Assembly (NCBI GenBank): GCA_027037705.1
Contig: JALVYZ010000357.1
Span: 469 to 22,366 of the forward strand
Direction: 5' to 3'
DNA length: 21,898 bases
Origin: a bacterium
Lineage (GTDB): Bacteria > DYJV01 > JALVYZ01
A model generated the notes under the pieces. It saw nothing but the letters and a program-made list of their open reading frames with translations. It was not told where the DNA came from and made no database searches. Numbering within the stretch: position 1 is the stretch's first letter; each line of letters opens with the position of its first letter. Positions 14,148 through 20,921 of this stretch are shown in pieces. The translations under genes and the position numbers were made by a program.

Positions 14148-14251
14148 GAACTCATTAACAAATATACACATTTACTCATTTACGCATACACGCATATACT
14201 CATTATCGCATATATGCATCCACGCATTTACACATATACTTATTAACGAGT
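14148..14251. repeat. Thirteen degenerate 8-bp tandem units (right arm), consensus WTACNCAT
   Basis: Thirteen consecutive octamers in register (for example TTACTCAT 14172, TTACGCAT 14180, ACACGCAT 14188, CCACGCAT 14220). The last base is T in all, position 7 is A in 12, position 4 is C in 12, position 6 is C in 10. ACGCATTTAC (14222-14231) is a perfect 10-bp complement of GTAAATGCGT (14097-14106) in the left arm, so a long imperfect hairpin is possible. There is no spacer between units, so this is not a CRISPR. Confidence 0.8.
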
Positions 14252-14300
14252 TATGGACCATGAATCCCGAGTCCCGAACCACAAAAAAGGGAGTTAAATA
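14252..14300. other. Rest of the argJ-mazG gap: 7-bp repeat pair and mazG ribosome site
   Basis: ATCCCGA (14264-14270) and GTCCCGA (14271-14277) form a direct 7-bp repeat, GC-richer than the surroundings. GGGAG at 14289-14293 serves the mazG ATG at 14301. No promoter for mazG is recognised. Confidence 0.5.
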
Positions 14301-15083
14301 ATGGAGATAAAAAATCTTGTTGATGTTATAAAAAAATTGAGAAGTCCTGAGGGATGTCCTTGGGATAGAAAACAAACTCCAGAATCTTTAATCCCACAAT
14401 TATTGGAGGAAGTTTATGAACTTATTGATGCTATATATGAAAAAGATAGTGAAAAGATTAAAGAAGAGTTAGGAGATGTTTTACTTCATATAGTTTTTCA
14501 GGCAGTTTTTTTAGAAGAGAAAAATCAATTTACAATTGAAGATGTGATCAAAGAGATTGTTGATAAAATTATTAGAAGACATCCTCATGTTTTTGCAAAT
14601 AAAAAGATAAATTCAATTGAAGAATTGAATATAACATGGGAAAAAATTAAAGCGAAAGAGAAGGGTAAGGAAAATAGAGGAATTTTAGATGGAATCCCAA
14701 ATTCTTTGCCTGCTTTAATGTATGCTTATAAAGTTACAAAAAAGGTTCAAAAAGTAGGTTTTGATTGGCCTGATTTAGCAAATCTTTTTGAAAAGTTAAA
14801 TGAAGAATTTTTAGAATTTGAAGAAGCATTAATATCTAAAAATAAAAAATCAATTGAAGAAGAATTTGGAGATATATTGTTTATGCTTGTTAATTTAGCA
14901 AGAAAGTTAAAAATTAATCCAGAAGAAGCATTAATGAAAACAAATAAAAAATTTATAAAAAGGTTTAAATTTATAGAAGAAAATTTGAAAAAAGAAAATT
15001 TAGAATTTAATGAGGTTGATTTAGAGTATATGGATAAGTTATGGGAAAAAGCAAAACTTTTAGAAAAATCTGTGAAAAAATGA
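14301..15083 (+). CDS. mazG: Nucleoside triphosphate pyrophosphohydrolase MazG
   Basis: 260 residues, the two-domain full-length MazG. It hydrolyses NTPs and dNTPs to monophosphates and pyrophosphate, cleaning nucleotide pools. The N-terminal opening GCPWDRKQTPESL, the metal motif EEVYE (Glu36, Glu37, Glu40) with EELGD (Glu55, Glu56, Asp59), and RRHPHVF are present. The second MazG half repeats the helical pattern (EEFLEFEEA...EEFGDILF), with VGFDWPD between the halves. It has its own good ribosome site and stands downstream of the repeat arrays. With RdgB it gives the window two independent NTP-cleansing enzymes. Confidence 0.96.
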   Translation: MEIKNLVDVIKKLRSPEGCPWDRKQTPESLIPQLLEEVYELIDAIYEKDSEKIKEELGDVLLHIVFQAVFLEEKNQFTIEDVIKEIVDKIIRRHPHVFANKKINSIEELNITWEKIKAKEKGKENRGILDGIPNSLPALMYAYKVTKKVQKVGFDWPDLANLFEKLNEEFLEFEEALISKNKKSIEEEFGDILFMLVNLARKLKINPEEALMKTNKKFIKRFKFIEENLKKENLEFNEVDLEYMDKLWEKAKLLEKSVKK

Positions 15084-15229
15084 GTGATTTTGATTTATGT
15101 ATAAAAAATAACACATTAAAAAATATTGTGATTTCAGTATGTTATAAAAAAGTTAATATTTTAAAATTGTTTTACATTTTTTTAACAAAAACTGTTAATA
15201 ACCTGTGGAAAAGTTTGTGGATTAAATTT
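15084..15229. other. AT-rich gap with two DnaA-box-like 9-mers
   Basis: No convincing gene. The stretch near 15165-15195 is almost pure A/T. It runs into TGTTAATAA (15194-15202), TGTGGAAAA (15204-15212) and TGTGGATTA (15216-15224). The last two each differ by one base from TGTGGATAA, the complement of the DnaA box TTATCCACA; they lie in the same direction 12 bp apart. An AT-rich unwinding-type tract beside such boxes looks like part of a replication origin, but only two good boxes are visible and no dnaA or dnaN lies in the window. Confidence 0.35.
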
Positions 15230-15258
15230 TGTGATAGTAAAAATAAATGGGATATAAT
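15229..15258 (+). promoter_or_regulatory. fxsA promoter
   Basis: TTGTGA (15229-15234), 18-bp spacer and a perfect TATAAT (15253-15258). The predicted start near 15265 leaves a leader of about 25 nt to the ATG at 15291. Confidence 0.55.
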
Positions 15259-15280
15259 CATTTTGATTAAAATTTAAGCA

Positions 15281-15285
15281 AGGAG
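15281..15285 (+). promoter_or_regulatory. Shine-Dalgarno that sets the fxsA start
   Basis: AGGAG, five bases before the ATG at 15291. It overlaps an in-frame GTG at 15285-15287, which is therefore unlikely to be the start. Confidence 0.8.
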
Positions 15286-15290
15286 TGAAT

Positions 15291-15683
15291 ATGTTATATT
15301 TAATAGCAATATTTATTGGGATTCCTATAATTGAACTTTATTTAATTATTAAAATAGGCGCATTTATAGGAGCTTTTAACACTATTTTAATAATTTTTGG
15401 TACAGGAATACTTGGAGCATATTTAGCAAAAAAAGAAGGTTTACAGGTTTTAAGGAATATTGAAATGTGTCTTGCAAATGGTGAGCTTCCTTCATATCAT
15501 ATAATTGAAGGTTTTTTAATTTTAATTGCAGGTTTTTTATTATTAACTCCAGGTTTTTTAACTGATATTTTTGGATTTTTAATTTTATTTCCTGCAACAA
15601 GATTTATTTTTATTAAATTTGTGATAAATTACTTAAATAAAAAGATAGAAAAAGGTGAAGTTAAAATATTTCTCAATTTTTAA
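15291..15683 (+). CDS. fxsA: FxsA family membrane protein
   Basis: 130 residues from the start set by AGGAG. Hydrophobic segments lie near 2-20, 24-45 and 70-108. The pattern matches FxsA: an early IPIIELYLIIKIG, GTGILGAYLAKKEGLQVL, and LLTPGFLTDIFGFLILFPATR. FxsA is an inner-membrane protein named because its overproduction relieves F-plasmid exclusion of phage T7; its normal function is not known. It has its own promoter and heads a tight plus-strand run. The last 29 bases overlap the next reading frame. Confidence 0.88.
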   Translation: MLYLIAIFIGIPIIELYLIIKIGAFIGAFNTILIIFGTGILGAYLAKKEGLQVLRNIEMCLANGELPSYHIIEGFLILIAGFLLLTPGFLTDIFGFLILFPATRFIFIKFVINYLNKKIEKGEVKIFLNF

Positions 15684-16560
15684 ATCTTTTTTAGATTACA
15701 AGATTTATAATAAGCCTTTTTTAGCAGGTTTTAAATTAACCTATAAATGTAATTTAAAATGTCATCATTGTCCTTTCTGGAAAAATAAAGGTGATGATTT
15801 ATCTTTTAAAAATGTAAAAGATGTTTTAGATAATATGTATTATGAAGGAGCAAGAGTAATTATCTTTGAAGGTGGAGAGCCAACTTTATGGAAAGATAAT
15901 AATTTTACATTTAATGATGTTTTAGATTATGCAAAAAAAAAGTTTATAAGTGTTAATTTTACAACAAATGGACTAAATGGTTTTGAATATAACGCTGATG
16001 CAATATGGGTAAGTTTTGATGGGTTAGAGAAAAATCATAACAAAATTAGAGGAGAGGGTGTTTTTGAAAAAGTTATTAAAAACTTGGAGGATTATAGAAG
16101 AAAAAAGATATTTTTTGTAAATAAAAGAAAAGTTTTTGCAAATATCTGTATTAACTCTTACAATGTCCATGAGATTCCAAAGTTGATAATTTTTTTAAAA
16201 AAGTTTATAGATGGAATAACAATTCAATTTTATTATCCATATGAAAATGATTTTTCTTTGTTTGTAAATAAAAAAGAGAGAGTATGGATATTAAATAAAT
16301 TAAAAGAATTAAAAAAGAGAGGATATCCTATACTGGATTCTTTATCCTGTTTAGATGATTTGAAATATAATACATGGAAATGCCATCCAGAATTATTAAT
16401 TAATGCAGAGCCAGATGGTACAATTATTAAAGGTTGTTATGTAAAAAATAGAGGTGAAATAAATTGTAAGTATTGCGGTTTTGCAGCTCATGTAGAGCTT
16501 TCGAAAGCATTTGATTTGAAATTTGGATCAATACTTACAGGGATAAAAGCTTTTTGTTAG
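15655..16560 (+). CDS. Radical SAM protein with C-terminal cysteine cluster
   Basis: 301 residues if it starts at GTG 15655. CxxxCxxC is Cys32, Cys36, Cys39, followed by a GGEPT SAM-binding motif and FTTNG. The C-terminal region has Cys243, Cys261, Cys271, Cys274 and a terminal Cys301, in a CHPELLINAEPDG...KGC layout that resembles a SPASM/twitch-like auxiliary Fe-S cluster. Such proteins often modify peptides or build cofactors, but no precursor-peptide gene is recognised beside it, so the substrate is unknown. The start is uncertain: the GTG lies inside fxsA, overlaps it by 29 bp and has no well-spaced Shine-Dalgarno, yet no other usable start occurs before the first cluster cysteine. Confidence 0.78.
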   Translation: MKLKYFSIFKSFLDYKIYNKPFLAGFKLTYKCNLKCHHCPFWKNKGDDLSFKNVKDVLDNMYYEGARVIIFEGGEPTLWKDNNFTFNDVLDYAKKKFISVNFTTNGLNGFEYNADAIWVSFDGLEKNHNKIRGEGVFEKVIKNLEDYRRKKIFFVNKRKVFANICINSYNVHEIPKLIIFLKKFIDGITIQFYYPYENDFSLFVNKKERVWILNKLKELKKRGYPILDSLSCLDDLKYNTWKCHPELLINAEPDGTIIKGCYVKNRGEINCKYCGFAAHVELSKAFDLKFGSILTGIKAFC

Positions 16561-16569
16561 GAGTTTTAA

Positions 16570-17295
16570 ATGAAAAATTATAAAGAGGAATTTTTAAGAT
16601 TAATAAAATCAGCCAATAAAATTACAGTAATTACAGGTGCTGGTATTTCTGCAGAAAGTGGTGTCCCAACTTTTAGAGGGGAAGATGGATTATGGAAAAA
16701 TTATAGAGCTGAAGAACTTGCAACGCCTTATGCGTTTCAGAAAAATCCACAACTTGTATGGGAATGGTATAACTGGCGAAGAGAGTTAATCTCAAAATGT
16801 GAGCCAAATCCAGCTCATAAATTTTTAGTTAAATTAGAAAAAGAAAAAGGAGATAATTTTCTCTTAATAACACAGAATGTTGATGGTTTGCATAGGAAAG
16901 CTGGTAATAAAAGAATAATTGAAATTCATGGCTGCATATGGAGAGTTAAATGTGTAAACTGTGCATATAAAGATTATAATTATGATATTCCTATTAAAAT
17001 TTTACCTAAGTGCCCAGAATGTGATGATGTGTTGAGGCCAGATGTAGTATGGTTTGGAGAGTCTCTTGATTATAATGATTTACAAAAGTCAATAGAAGCA
17101 TGTATTAAATGTGATTTGTTAATTGTAATTGGAACTTCTGGAGTAGTTCAGCCTGTGGCTTCTTTTCCATTTCAGGCGAAATCCAACAATAAAAATTTAA
17201 AATTAATTGATATAAATCCAGTAAAAAATCCAATTTCAGAGATTGCTGACCTTTATATTCCTTATAAATCAGGAGAATTTTTAAAAGATGTATAA
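16570..17295 (+). CDS. cobB: NAD-dependent protein deacylase (sirtuin, SIRT5/CobB class)
   Basis: 241 residues. Sirtuins remove acyl groups from lysines using NAD, forming O-acyl-ADP-ribose and nicotinamide. The sequence has the NAD loop GAGISAES (23-30) with FRG, the TQNVDGLH segment, catalytic His120 in HG, and a zinc site Cys128, Cys131, Cys148, Cys151. Tyr67 and Arg70 form the YxxR pair that marks class III enzymes able to remove succinyl or malonyl groups as well as acetyl. GTSGVVQPV and IDINP complete the cofactor pocket. AGGAG lies six bases before the ATG. The 3' end overlaps rlmE by eight bases. A Pat-like acetyltransferase 8 kb upstream is a plausible counter-enzyme. Confidence 0.95.
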   Translation: MKNYKEEFLRLIKSANKITVITGAGISAESGVPTFRGEDGLWKNYRAEELATPYAFQKNPQLVWEWYNWRRELISKCEPNPAHKFLVKLEKEKGDNFLLITQNVDGLHRKAGNKRIIEIHGCIWRVKCVNCAYKDYNYDIPIKILPKCPECDDVLRPDVVWFGESLDYNDLQKSIEACIKCDLLIVIGTSGVVQPVASFPFQAKSNNKNLKLIDINPVKNPISEIADLYIPYKSGEFLKDV

Positions 17296-17857
17296 AAGAA
17301 AAGATTATTTTTACAAGAAAGCAAAAGAAGAAGGTTTTCGTTCAAGAGCTGCTTATAAATTAATTGAAATTCAAAAAAAGTACAAAATTTTTAAAAAAGG
17401 AGACTATGTTCTTGATTTGGGATGTGCTCCTGGTGGATGGATTCAGGTTGTATTAAAATTTATAGGCAAAGATGGAAGAATTAAAGGTATAGATCTATTA
17501 GATGTAAAACCTTTTAAAGAAGAGAATGTTGAAATTATTAAAGGTGATATTTATGAGTACAATTTTGAGAATGAAAAATTTGATGTGATAATTTCTGATA
17601 TGGCTCCAAATACAAGTGGGATAAAACATGCTGATTATTATCGCTCTTTTGAACTTTGTGAATATGCATTCAAAATAGCACAAAATTGTTTAAAAAATAA
17701 TGGAAATTTAGTAATGAAAATTTTTCAGGGAAAAGAATTTAATGAATTAAGGGGAGTTTTAAAGAAAAACTTTAAAGAAGTATCTGTTTTTAAACCAAAA
17801 AGTTCAAGAAGTAGTTCTGTTGAAACATATATTGTTTGTAAAGGAAAAAGTTTATGA
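17288..17857 (+). CDS. rlmE: 23S rRNA uridine-2'-O-methyltransferase RlmE (FtsJ/RrmJ)
   Basis: 189 residues, slightly shorter than E. coli RlmE. RlmE methylates the 2'-O of U2552 (E. coli numbering) in the 23S rRNA A-loop and helps late 50S assembly. The SAM motif DLGCAPGGW (43-51) and the K-D-K-E tetrad of 2'-O-methyltransferases are all seen: Lys24 in SRAAYKL, Asp104 in SDMAPN, Lys144 in MKIFQG, Glu179 in SVETYIV. The start overlaps the sirtuin gene by eight bases. The stop forms an ATGA with a 12-codon open frame ahead of proS. Confidence 0.95.
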   Translation: MYKRKDYFYKKAKEEGFRSRAAYKLIEIQKKYKIFKKGDYVLDLGCAPGGWIQVVLKFIGKDGRIKGIDLLDVKPFKEENVEIIKGDIYEYNFENEKFDVIISDMAPNTSGIKHADYYRSFELCEYAFKIAQNCLKNNGNLVMKIFQGKEFNELRGVLKKNFKEVSVFKPKSSRSSSVETYIVCKGKSL

Positions 17858-17892
17858 TTAAATTTAGTGATTTGTTTTTAATGAAACTGTAA
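17854..17892 (+). CDS. Possible 12-codon leader ORF before proS
   Basis: ATG at 17854 overlaps the rlmE stop as ATGA, and the frame ends at TAA 17890-17892, 19 bases before the proS ATG. AAGGA at 17841-17845 is a possible ribosome site. The predicted peptide, MIKFSDLFLMKL, resembles nothing I know and has no proline codons, so classic attenuation by prolyl-tRNA is not supported. It could be chance or a coupling ORF. Confidence 0.2.
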   Translation: MIKFSDLFLMKL

Positions 17893-17911
17893 TGCTAAAA
17901 AAGGAGGTAGT

Positions 17912-19603
17912 ATGAAATACAGTGAGTATTTTATTCCAACATTGAAAGAGAGCCCAGCAGATGCAGAAGTAATAAGTCATAAACTTATGGTAAGAGGTGG
18001 CATGATTAGAAAATTAGCTGCTGGAATATATATTTATCTCCCACTTGGATTGAAATTTATTAAGAACATTGAAAATATTGTTAGAGAGGAAATGAATAGA
18101 GCTGGAGCAATTGAGTTATTGATGCCCTCAGTTATTCCTGCTGAATTATGGCAGCAAACTGAGAGATGGTATCATTACGGTAAAGAGCTTTTAAGAATTA
18201 AAGATAGACATAACAGAGATTTTTGTTATGGTCCAACTCATGAAGAAGTAATTACCGATTTAGTTAGTAAAGAAATCCGTTCATATAAACAATTACCTGT
18301 GAATTTTTATCAAATTCAGACAAAATTTAGAGACGAGATAAGGCCAAGATTTGGTTTAATGCGTGGAAGAGAGTTTATTATGAAAGATGCTTACAGTTTT
18401 GATGTTGACGAAGAAGGAGCAGAACTCAGTTATAAAAAAATGTATGATGCATATTGTAAAATTTTTGAAAGATGTGGACTTGATTTTAGAGTGGTTGAAG
18501 CTGATACAGGTGCTATAGGAGGAAGTTTTTCTCATGAGTTTATGGTTTTAGCTAAAACAGGAGAAGATGAAATTGTAACTTGTAATAACTGCGGTTACAG
18601 TGCAAATTTAGAAAAAGCTCCTGTTTTAAAAAAAGAATATTCTGAAAATATATCAAATGAAAAGGAGTTAACATTAGAAAAAGTATATACTCCTGATGTA
18701 AAATCTATAGAAGATGTTAGTAAATTTTTAAATGTACCTAAAAATAAAATTGTAAAGACTATTATACTCACAGATGGAGAAAATGTTGTAGCTGCAATGG
18801 TTAGAGGCGATTATGATATTAATATAGTAAAAGTTAAAAATATTCTTGGATGGGATGTGGTGTTCTTTGCCACTGAAGAGACAGTAAAAGAAGTGACAAA
18901 TGCTCCAAGTGGTTTTGCAGGACCTATCGGAATAAAATGTAAAATTATTGCAGACTATTCAATCAAAGGTTTAAAAAATTTTGTTGTTGGTGCAAATGAA
19001 AAAGATTATCATTTTAAAAATGTAAATTTTAAAGATTTTGAAGAAGTTGAATTTTACGATATTAGAAATGCTGTAAAAGGAGACGAATGTCCAAAATGCA
19101 GTAATGGAACTTATGAGCTATTTAGAGGCATTGAAGTAGGACACATTTTTAAACTTGGAACAAAATATTCTGAAAAATTAAATGCAACTTATTTAGATAA
19201 AGATGGTAAAGAGAGATTAATAGTAATGGGATGTTATGGAATTGGTATTGGTAGAACTGCTGCTGCAGCAATTGAGCAAAATCATGATGATGATGGAATG
19301 ATATTACCTGAACCTATTTCACCATTTAAAGTTTATTTATTACCAGTTAATTATAAAGATGAAAAAATTAAAAATATTACAGATAATATTTATGAAAAAT
19401 TGAAAGAAAAAAATATTGAAGTGTTACTTGATGATAGAGATGAAAGACCAGGAAAAAAGTTTAAAGATGCAGATCTTTTAGGTTTTCCATACAGAATTAC
19501 TGTGGGTAAAAAAGCTAAGGATGGTATAGTAGAACTTATTTATAGAAAGAATAAGGATAAAAAAGAAGTAAAAGTTGATGAGATTTTTGAATGGATAAAA
19601 TAA
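17912..19603 (+). CDS. proS: Prolyl-tRNA synthetase, bacterial type
   Basis: 563 residues, normal for the bacterial ProRS type. It charges tRNA-Pro with proline. N-terminal LMVRGGMIRKLAAGIYIYLPLG is the usual opening. Class II motif 2 appears as FRDEIRPRFGLMRGREFIMKDAYSF (about 138-162) and motif 3 as GCYGIGIGR. A YbaK-like editing insertion (about 225-400), flanked by small cysteine-containing segments (CNNCGY and CPKC), should clear mischarged Ala-tRNA-Pro. The last 100 or so residues are the anticodon-binding domain (LLPVNYKDEKI...LLDDRDERPGKKFKDADLLGFPYRI). AGGAGG precedes the ATG by six bases. The 3' end overlaps rlmB by 13 bases. Confidence 0.97.
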   Translation: MKYSEYFIPTLKESPADAEVISHKLMVRGGMIRKLAAGIYIYLPLGLKFIKNIENIVREEMNRAGAIELLMPSVIPAELWQQTERWYHYGKELLRIKDRHNRDFCYGPTHEEVITDLVSKEIRSYKQLPVNFYQIQTKFRDEIRPRFGLMRGREFIMKDAYSFDVDEEGAELSYKKMYDAYCKIFERCGLDFRVVEADTGAIGGSFSHEFMVLAKTGEDEIVTCNNCGYSANLEKAPVLKKEYSENISNEKELTLEKVYTPDVKSIEDVSKFLNVPKNKIVKTIILTDGENVVAAMVRGDYDINIVKVKNILGWDVVFFATEETVKEVTNAPSGFAGPIGIKCKIIADYSIKGLKNFVVGANEKDYHFKNVNFKDFEEVEFYDIRNAVKGDECPKCSNGTYELFRGIEVGHIFKLGTKYSEKLNATYLDKDGKERLIVMGCYGIGIGRTAAAAIEQNHDDDGMILPEPISPFKVYLLPVNYKDEKIKNITDNIYEKLKEKNIEVLLDDRDERPGKKFKDADLLGFPYRITVGKKAKDGIVELIYRKNKDKKEVKVDEIFEWIK

Positions 19604-20304
19604 TTTATGGATTAAATCCTGTAATTGAAGCATTAAATTCTGAAAATGTAACAATTGATAAAATTTTTATTTTAAAATCAAAAAGAGATAAAAGAATTCA
19701 AACTATAATTAATCTTGCAAAAAAAGAAAATGCAAGAATAAGATTCTATGATAAAAAATTTTTTAATAAATTCAAAGAATTTAATCATCAAGGTGTTGTC
19801 GCAGAAGTAGTTGATTTTAAATATTCAGAATTAGAAGAGATTTTATATAAAAATTTCATTGTAATTTTAGATGGAATTACTGATGTACAAAATTTTGGAA
19901 ATATTATTAGAACATGCGAGTTTTTTGGTGTTAGTGGAATAATTATTCCCAAAGACAAATCTGCGACTATTAACTCAACTGTAATTAAAACATCCTCAGG
20001 AGCAGTTTTTAATATACCAATTGTAAAAGTTACAAATTTAAATAATACAATAGAAAAATTTAAAGATAACGATTATAAAGTTGTTGGGACGTCCTCACAT
20101 GGAAATAATACATTTGAGGATATAAAAGCAACAGAAAAGATTGTACTAATTATTGGAAATGAAGAAAAAGGGATTAGAAAATCTTTACTTAAAAAATGTG
20201 ATTATATTGTAAATATAAAAGGGAAAGGCAAAACTGAATCTCTAAATGTTGTAAGTGCTACATCAATTTCTGTTTATGAAATAAATAAAATATTGAAGAT
20301 ATGA
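19591..20304 (+). CDS. rlmB: 23S rRNA guanosine-2'-O-methyltransferase RlmB / TrmH family (SpoU)
   Basis: 237 residues. An N-terminal substrate-binding domain (about 1-75, opening YGLNPVIEAL) precedes a SPOUT knot methyltransferase domain. Motif 1 is LDGITDVQNFGNIIRTCEFFGV with the catalytic-type Asn/Arg, motif 2 IIGNEEKGI and motif 3 SLNVVSATSISVYEI. The family methylates 23S rRNA G2251 (E. coli numbering) or tRNA G18; the N-terminal domain favours RlmB. Motif 3 has VVSAT where SVAA is more common, so the exact target is not certain. It overlaps proS by 13 bases and pcm by ATGA. Confidence 0.9.
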   Translation: MDKIIYGLNPVIEALNSENVTIDKIFILKSKRDKRIQTIINLAKKENARIRFYDKKFFNKFKEFNHQGVVAEVVDFKYSELEEILYKNFIVILDGITDVQNFGNIIRTCEFFGVSGIIIPKDKSATINSTVIKTSSGAVFNIPIVKVTNLNNTIEKFKDNDYKVVGTSSHGNNTFEDIKATEKIVLIIGNEEKGIRKSLLKKCDYIVNIKGKGKTESLNVVSATSISVYEINKILKI

Positions 20305-20921
20305 ATTCTTTTAAAGATTCAAGAGAAAAATTAATAAGATTTCTAAGGGATAATGGAATAACAGATAACAAAGTTATAGAGGCTTTTGAAAAAATCCCAA
20401 GACATTTTTTTGTCCCAGAAGTTTTAAAATTTGATGCATATAAAAATTCTGCTTTGCCATTAGGATTTGGTCAAACAATTTCCCAACCATTAACTGTTGC
20501 AATGATGACACAAGAGCTTGAATTAGATGAAAATCATTCTGTTTTAGAAATAGGAACAGGTAGTGGATTCCAAACTGCAATTTTAGCATATTTAGCAGAT
20601 AGAGTATTTACCATAGAGAGATTTAAAGACTTCACAGTTAGAGCAAGAAAAATTCATGAAAAATTAAATTTAATGAATATAGTATATAGAATTGGAGATG
20701 GTTCTTATGGATGGGCTCAATTTGCCCCATTTGACAGAATAATAGCAACAGCTGCATTTGATAATATTCCAGAAATTTTGATTAAGCAATTGAAAATAAA
20801 TGGTATTTTAATTTCTCCTATAAAGTCTAAAAGTTCTCAATTTATTTTAAAAATAAAGAAATTAGAAGATAAAATAGAAGAAGAGTTTTTAAAAGAGTGT
20901 AATTTTGTGGAAATAATATGA
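20301..20921 (+). CDS. pcm: Protein-L-isoaspartate O-methyltransferase
   Basis: 206 residues, typical length. PIMT methylates isoaspartyl residues in damaged proteins using SAM, starting their repair. The signature blocks are IPRHFFVPE, ALPLGFGQTISQPLTVAMM with the family Ser, the SAM motif VLEIGTGSGFQTAILA, and DRIIATAAFDNIP. It overlaps both neighbours by ATGA, so it is probably translated together with rlmB and the following glycosyltransferase. In many Gram-negatives pcm travels with stress genes such as surE, but none is seen here. Confidence 0.95.
   Translation: MNSFKDSREKLIRFLRDNGITDNKVIEAFEKIPRHFFVPEVLKFDAYKNSALPLGFGQTISQPLTVAMMTQELELDENHSVLEIGTGSGFQTAILAYLADRVFTIERFKDFTVRARKIHEKLNLMNIVYRIGDGSYGWAQFAPFDRIIATAAFDNIPEILIKQLKINGILISPIKSKSSQFILKIKKLEDKIEEEFLKECNFVEII

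Noticed and set aside
14045-14251. Possible CRISPR array
   Set aside because: Units are 8 bp with no spacers, are degenerate, and reverse orientation in the middle. No cas gene is in the window.
13962-14375. Two minus-strand open frames across the argJ-mazG gap
   Set aside because: They are built mostly from the 7-bp and 8-bp repeats and from the antisense of argJ and mazG ends. They have no ribosome site or family similarity.
15041-15277. 78-codon plus-strand open frame between mazG and fxsA
   Set aside because: It starts inside mazG in another frame, has no ribosome site or recognisable family, and covers the DnaA-box-like 9-mers and the fxsA promoter.
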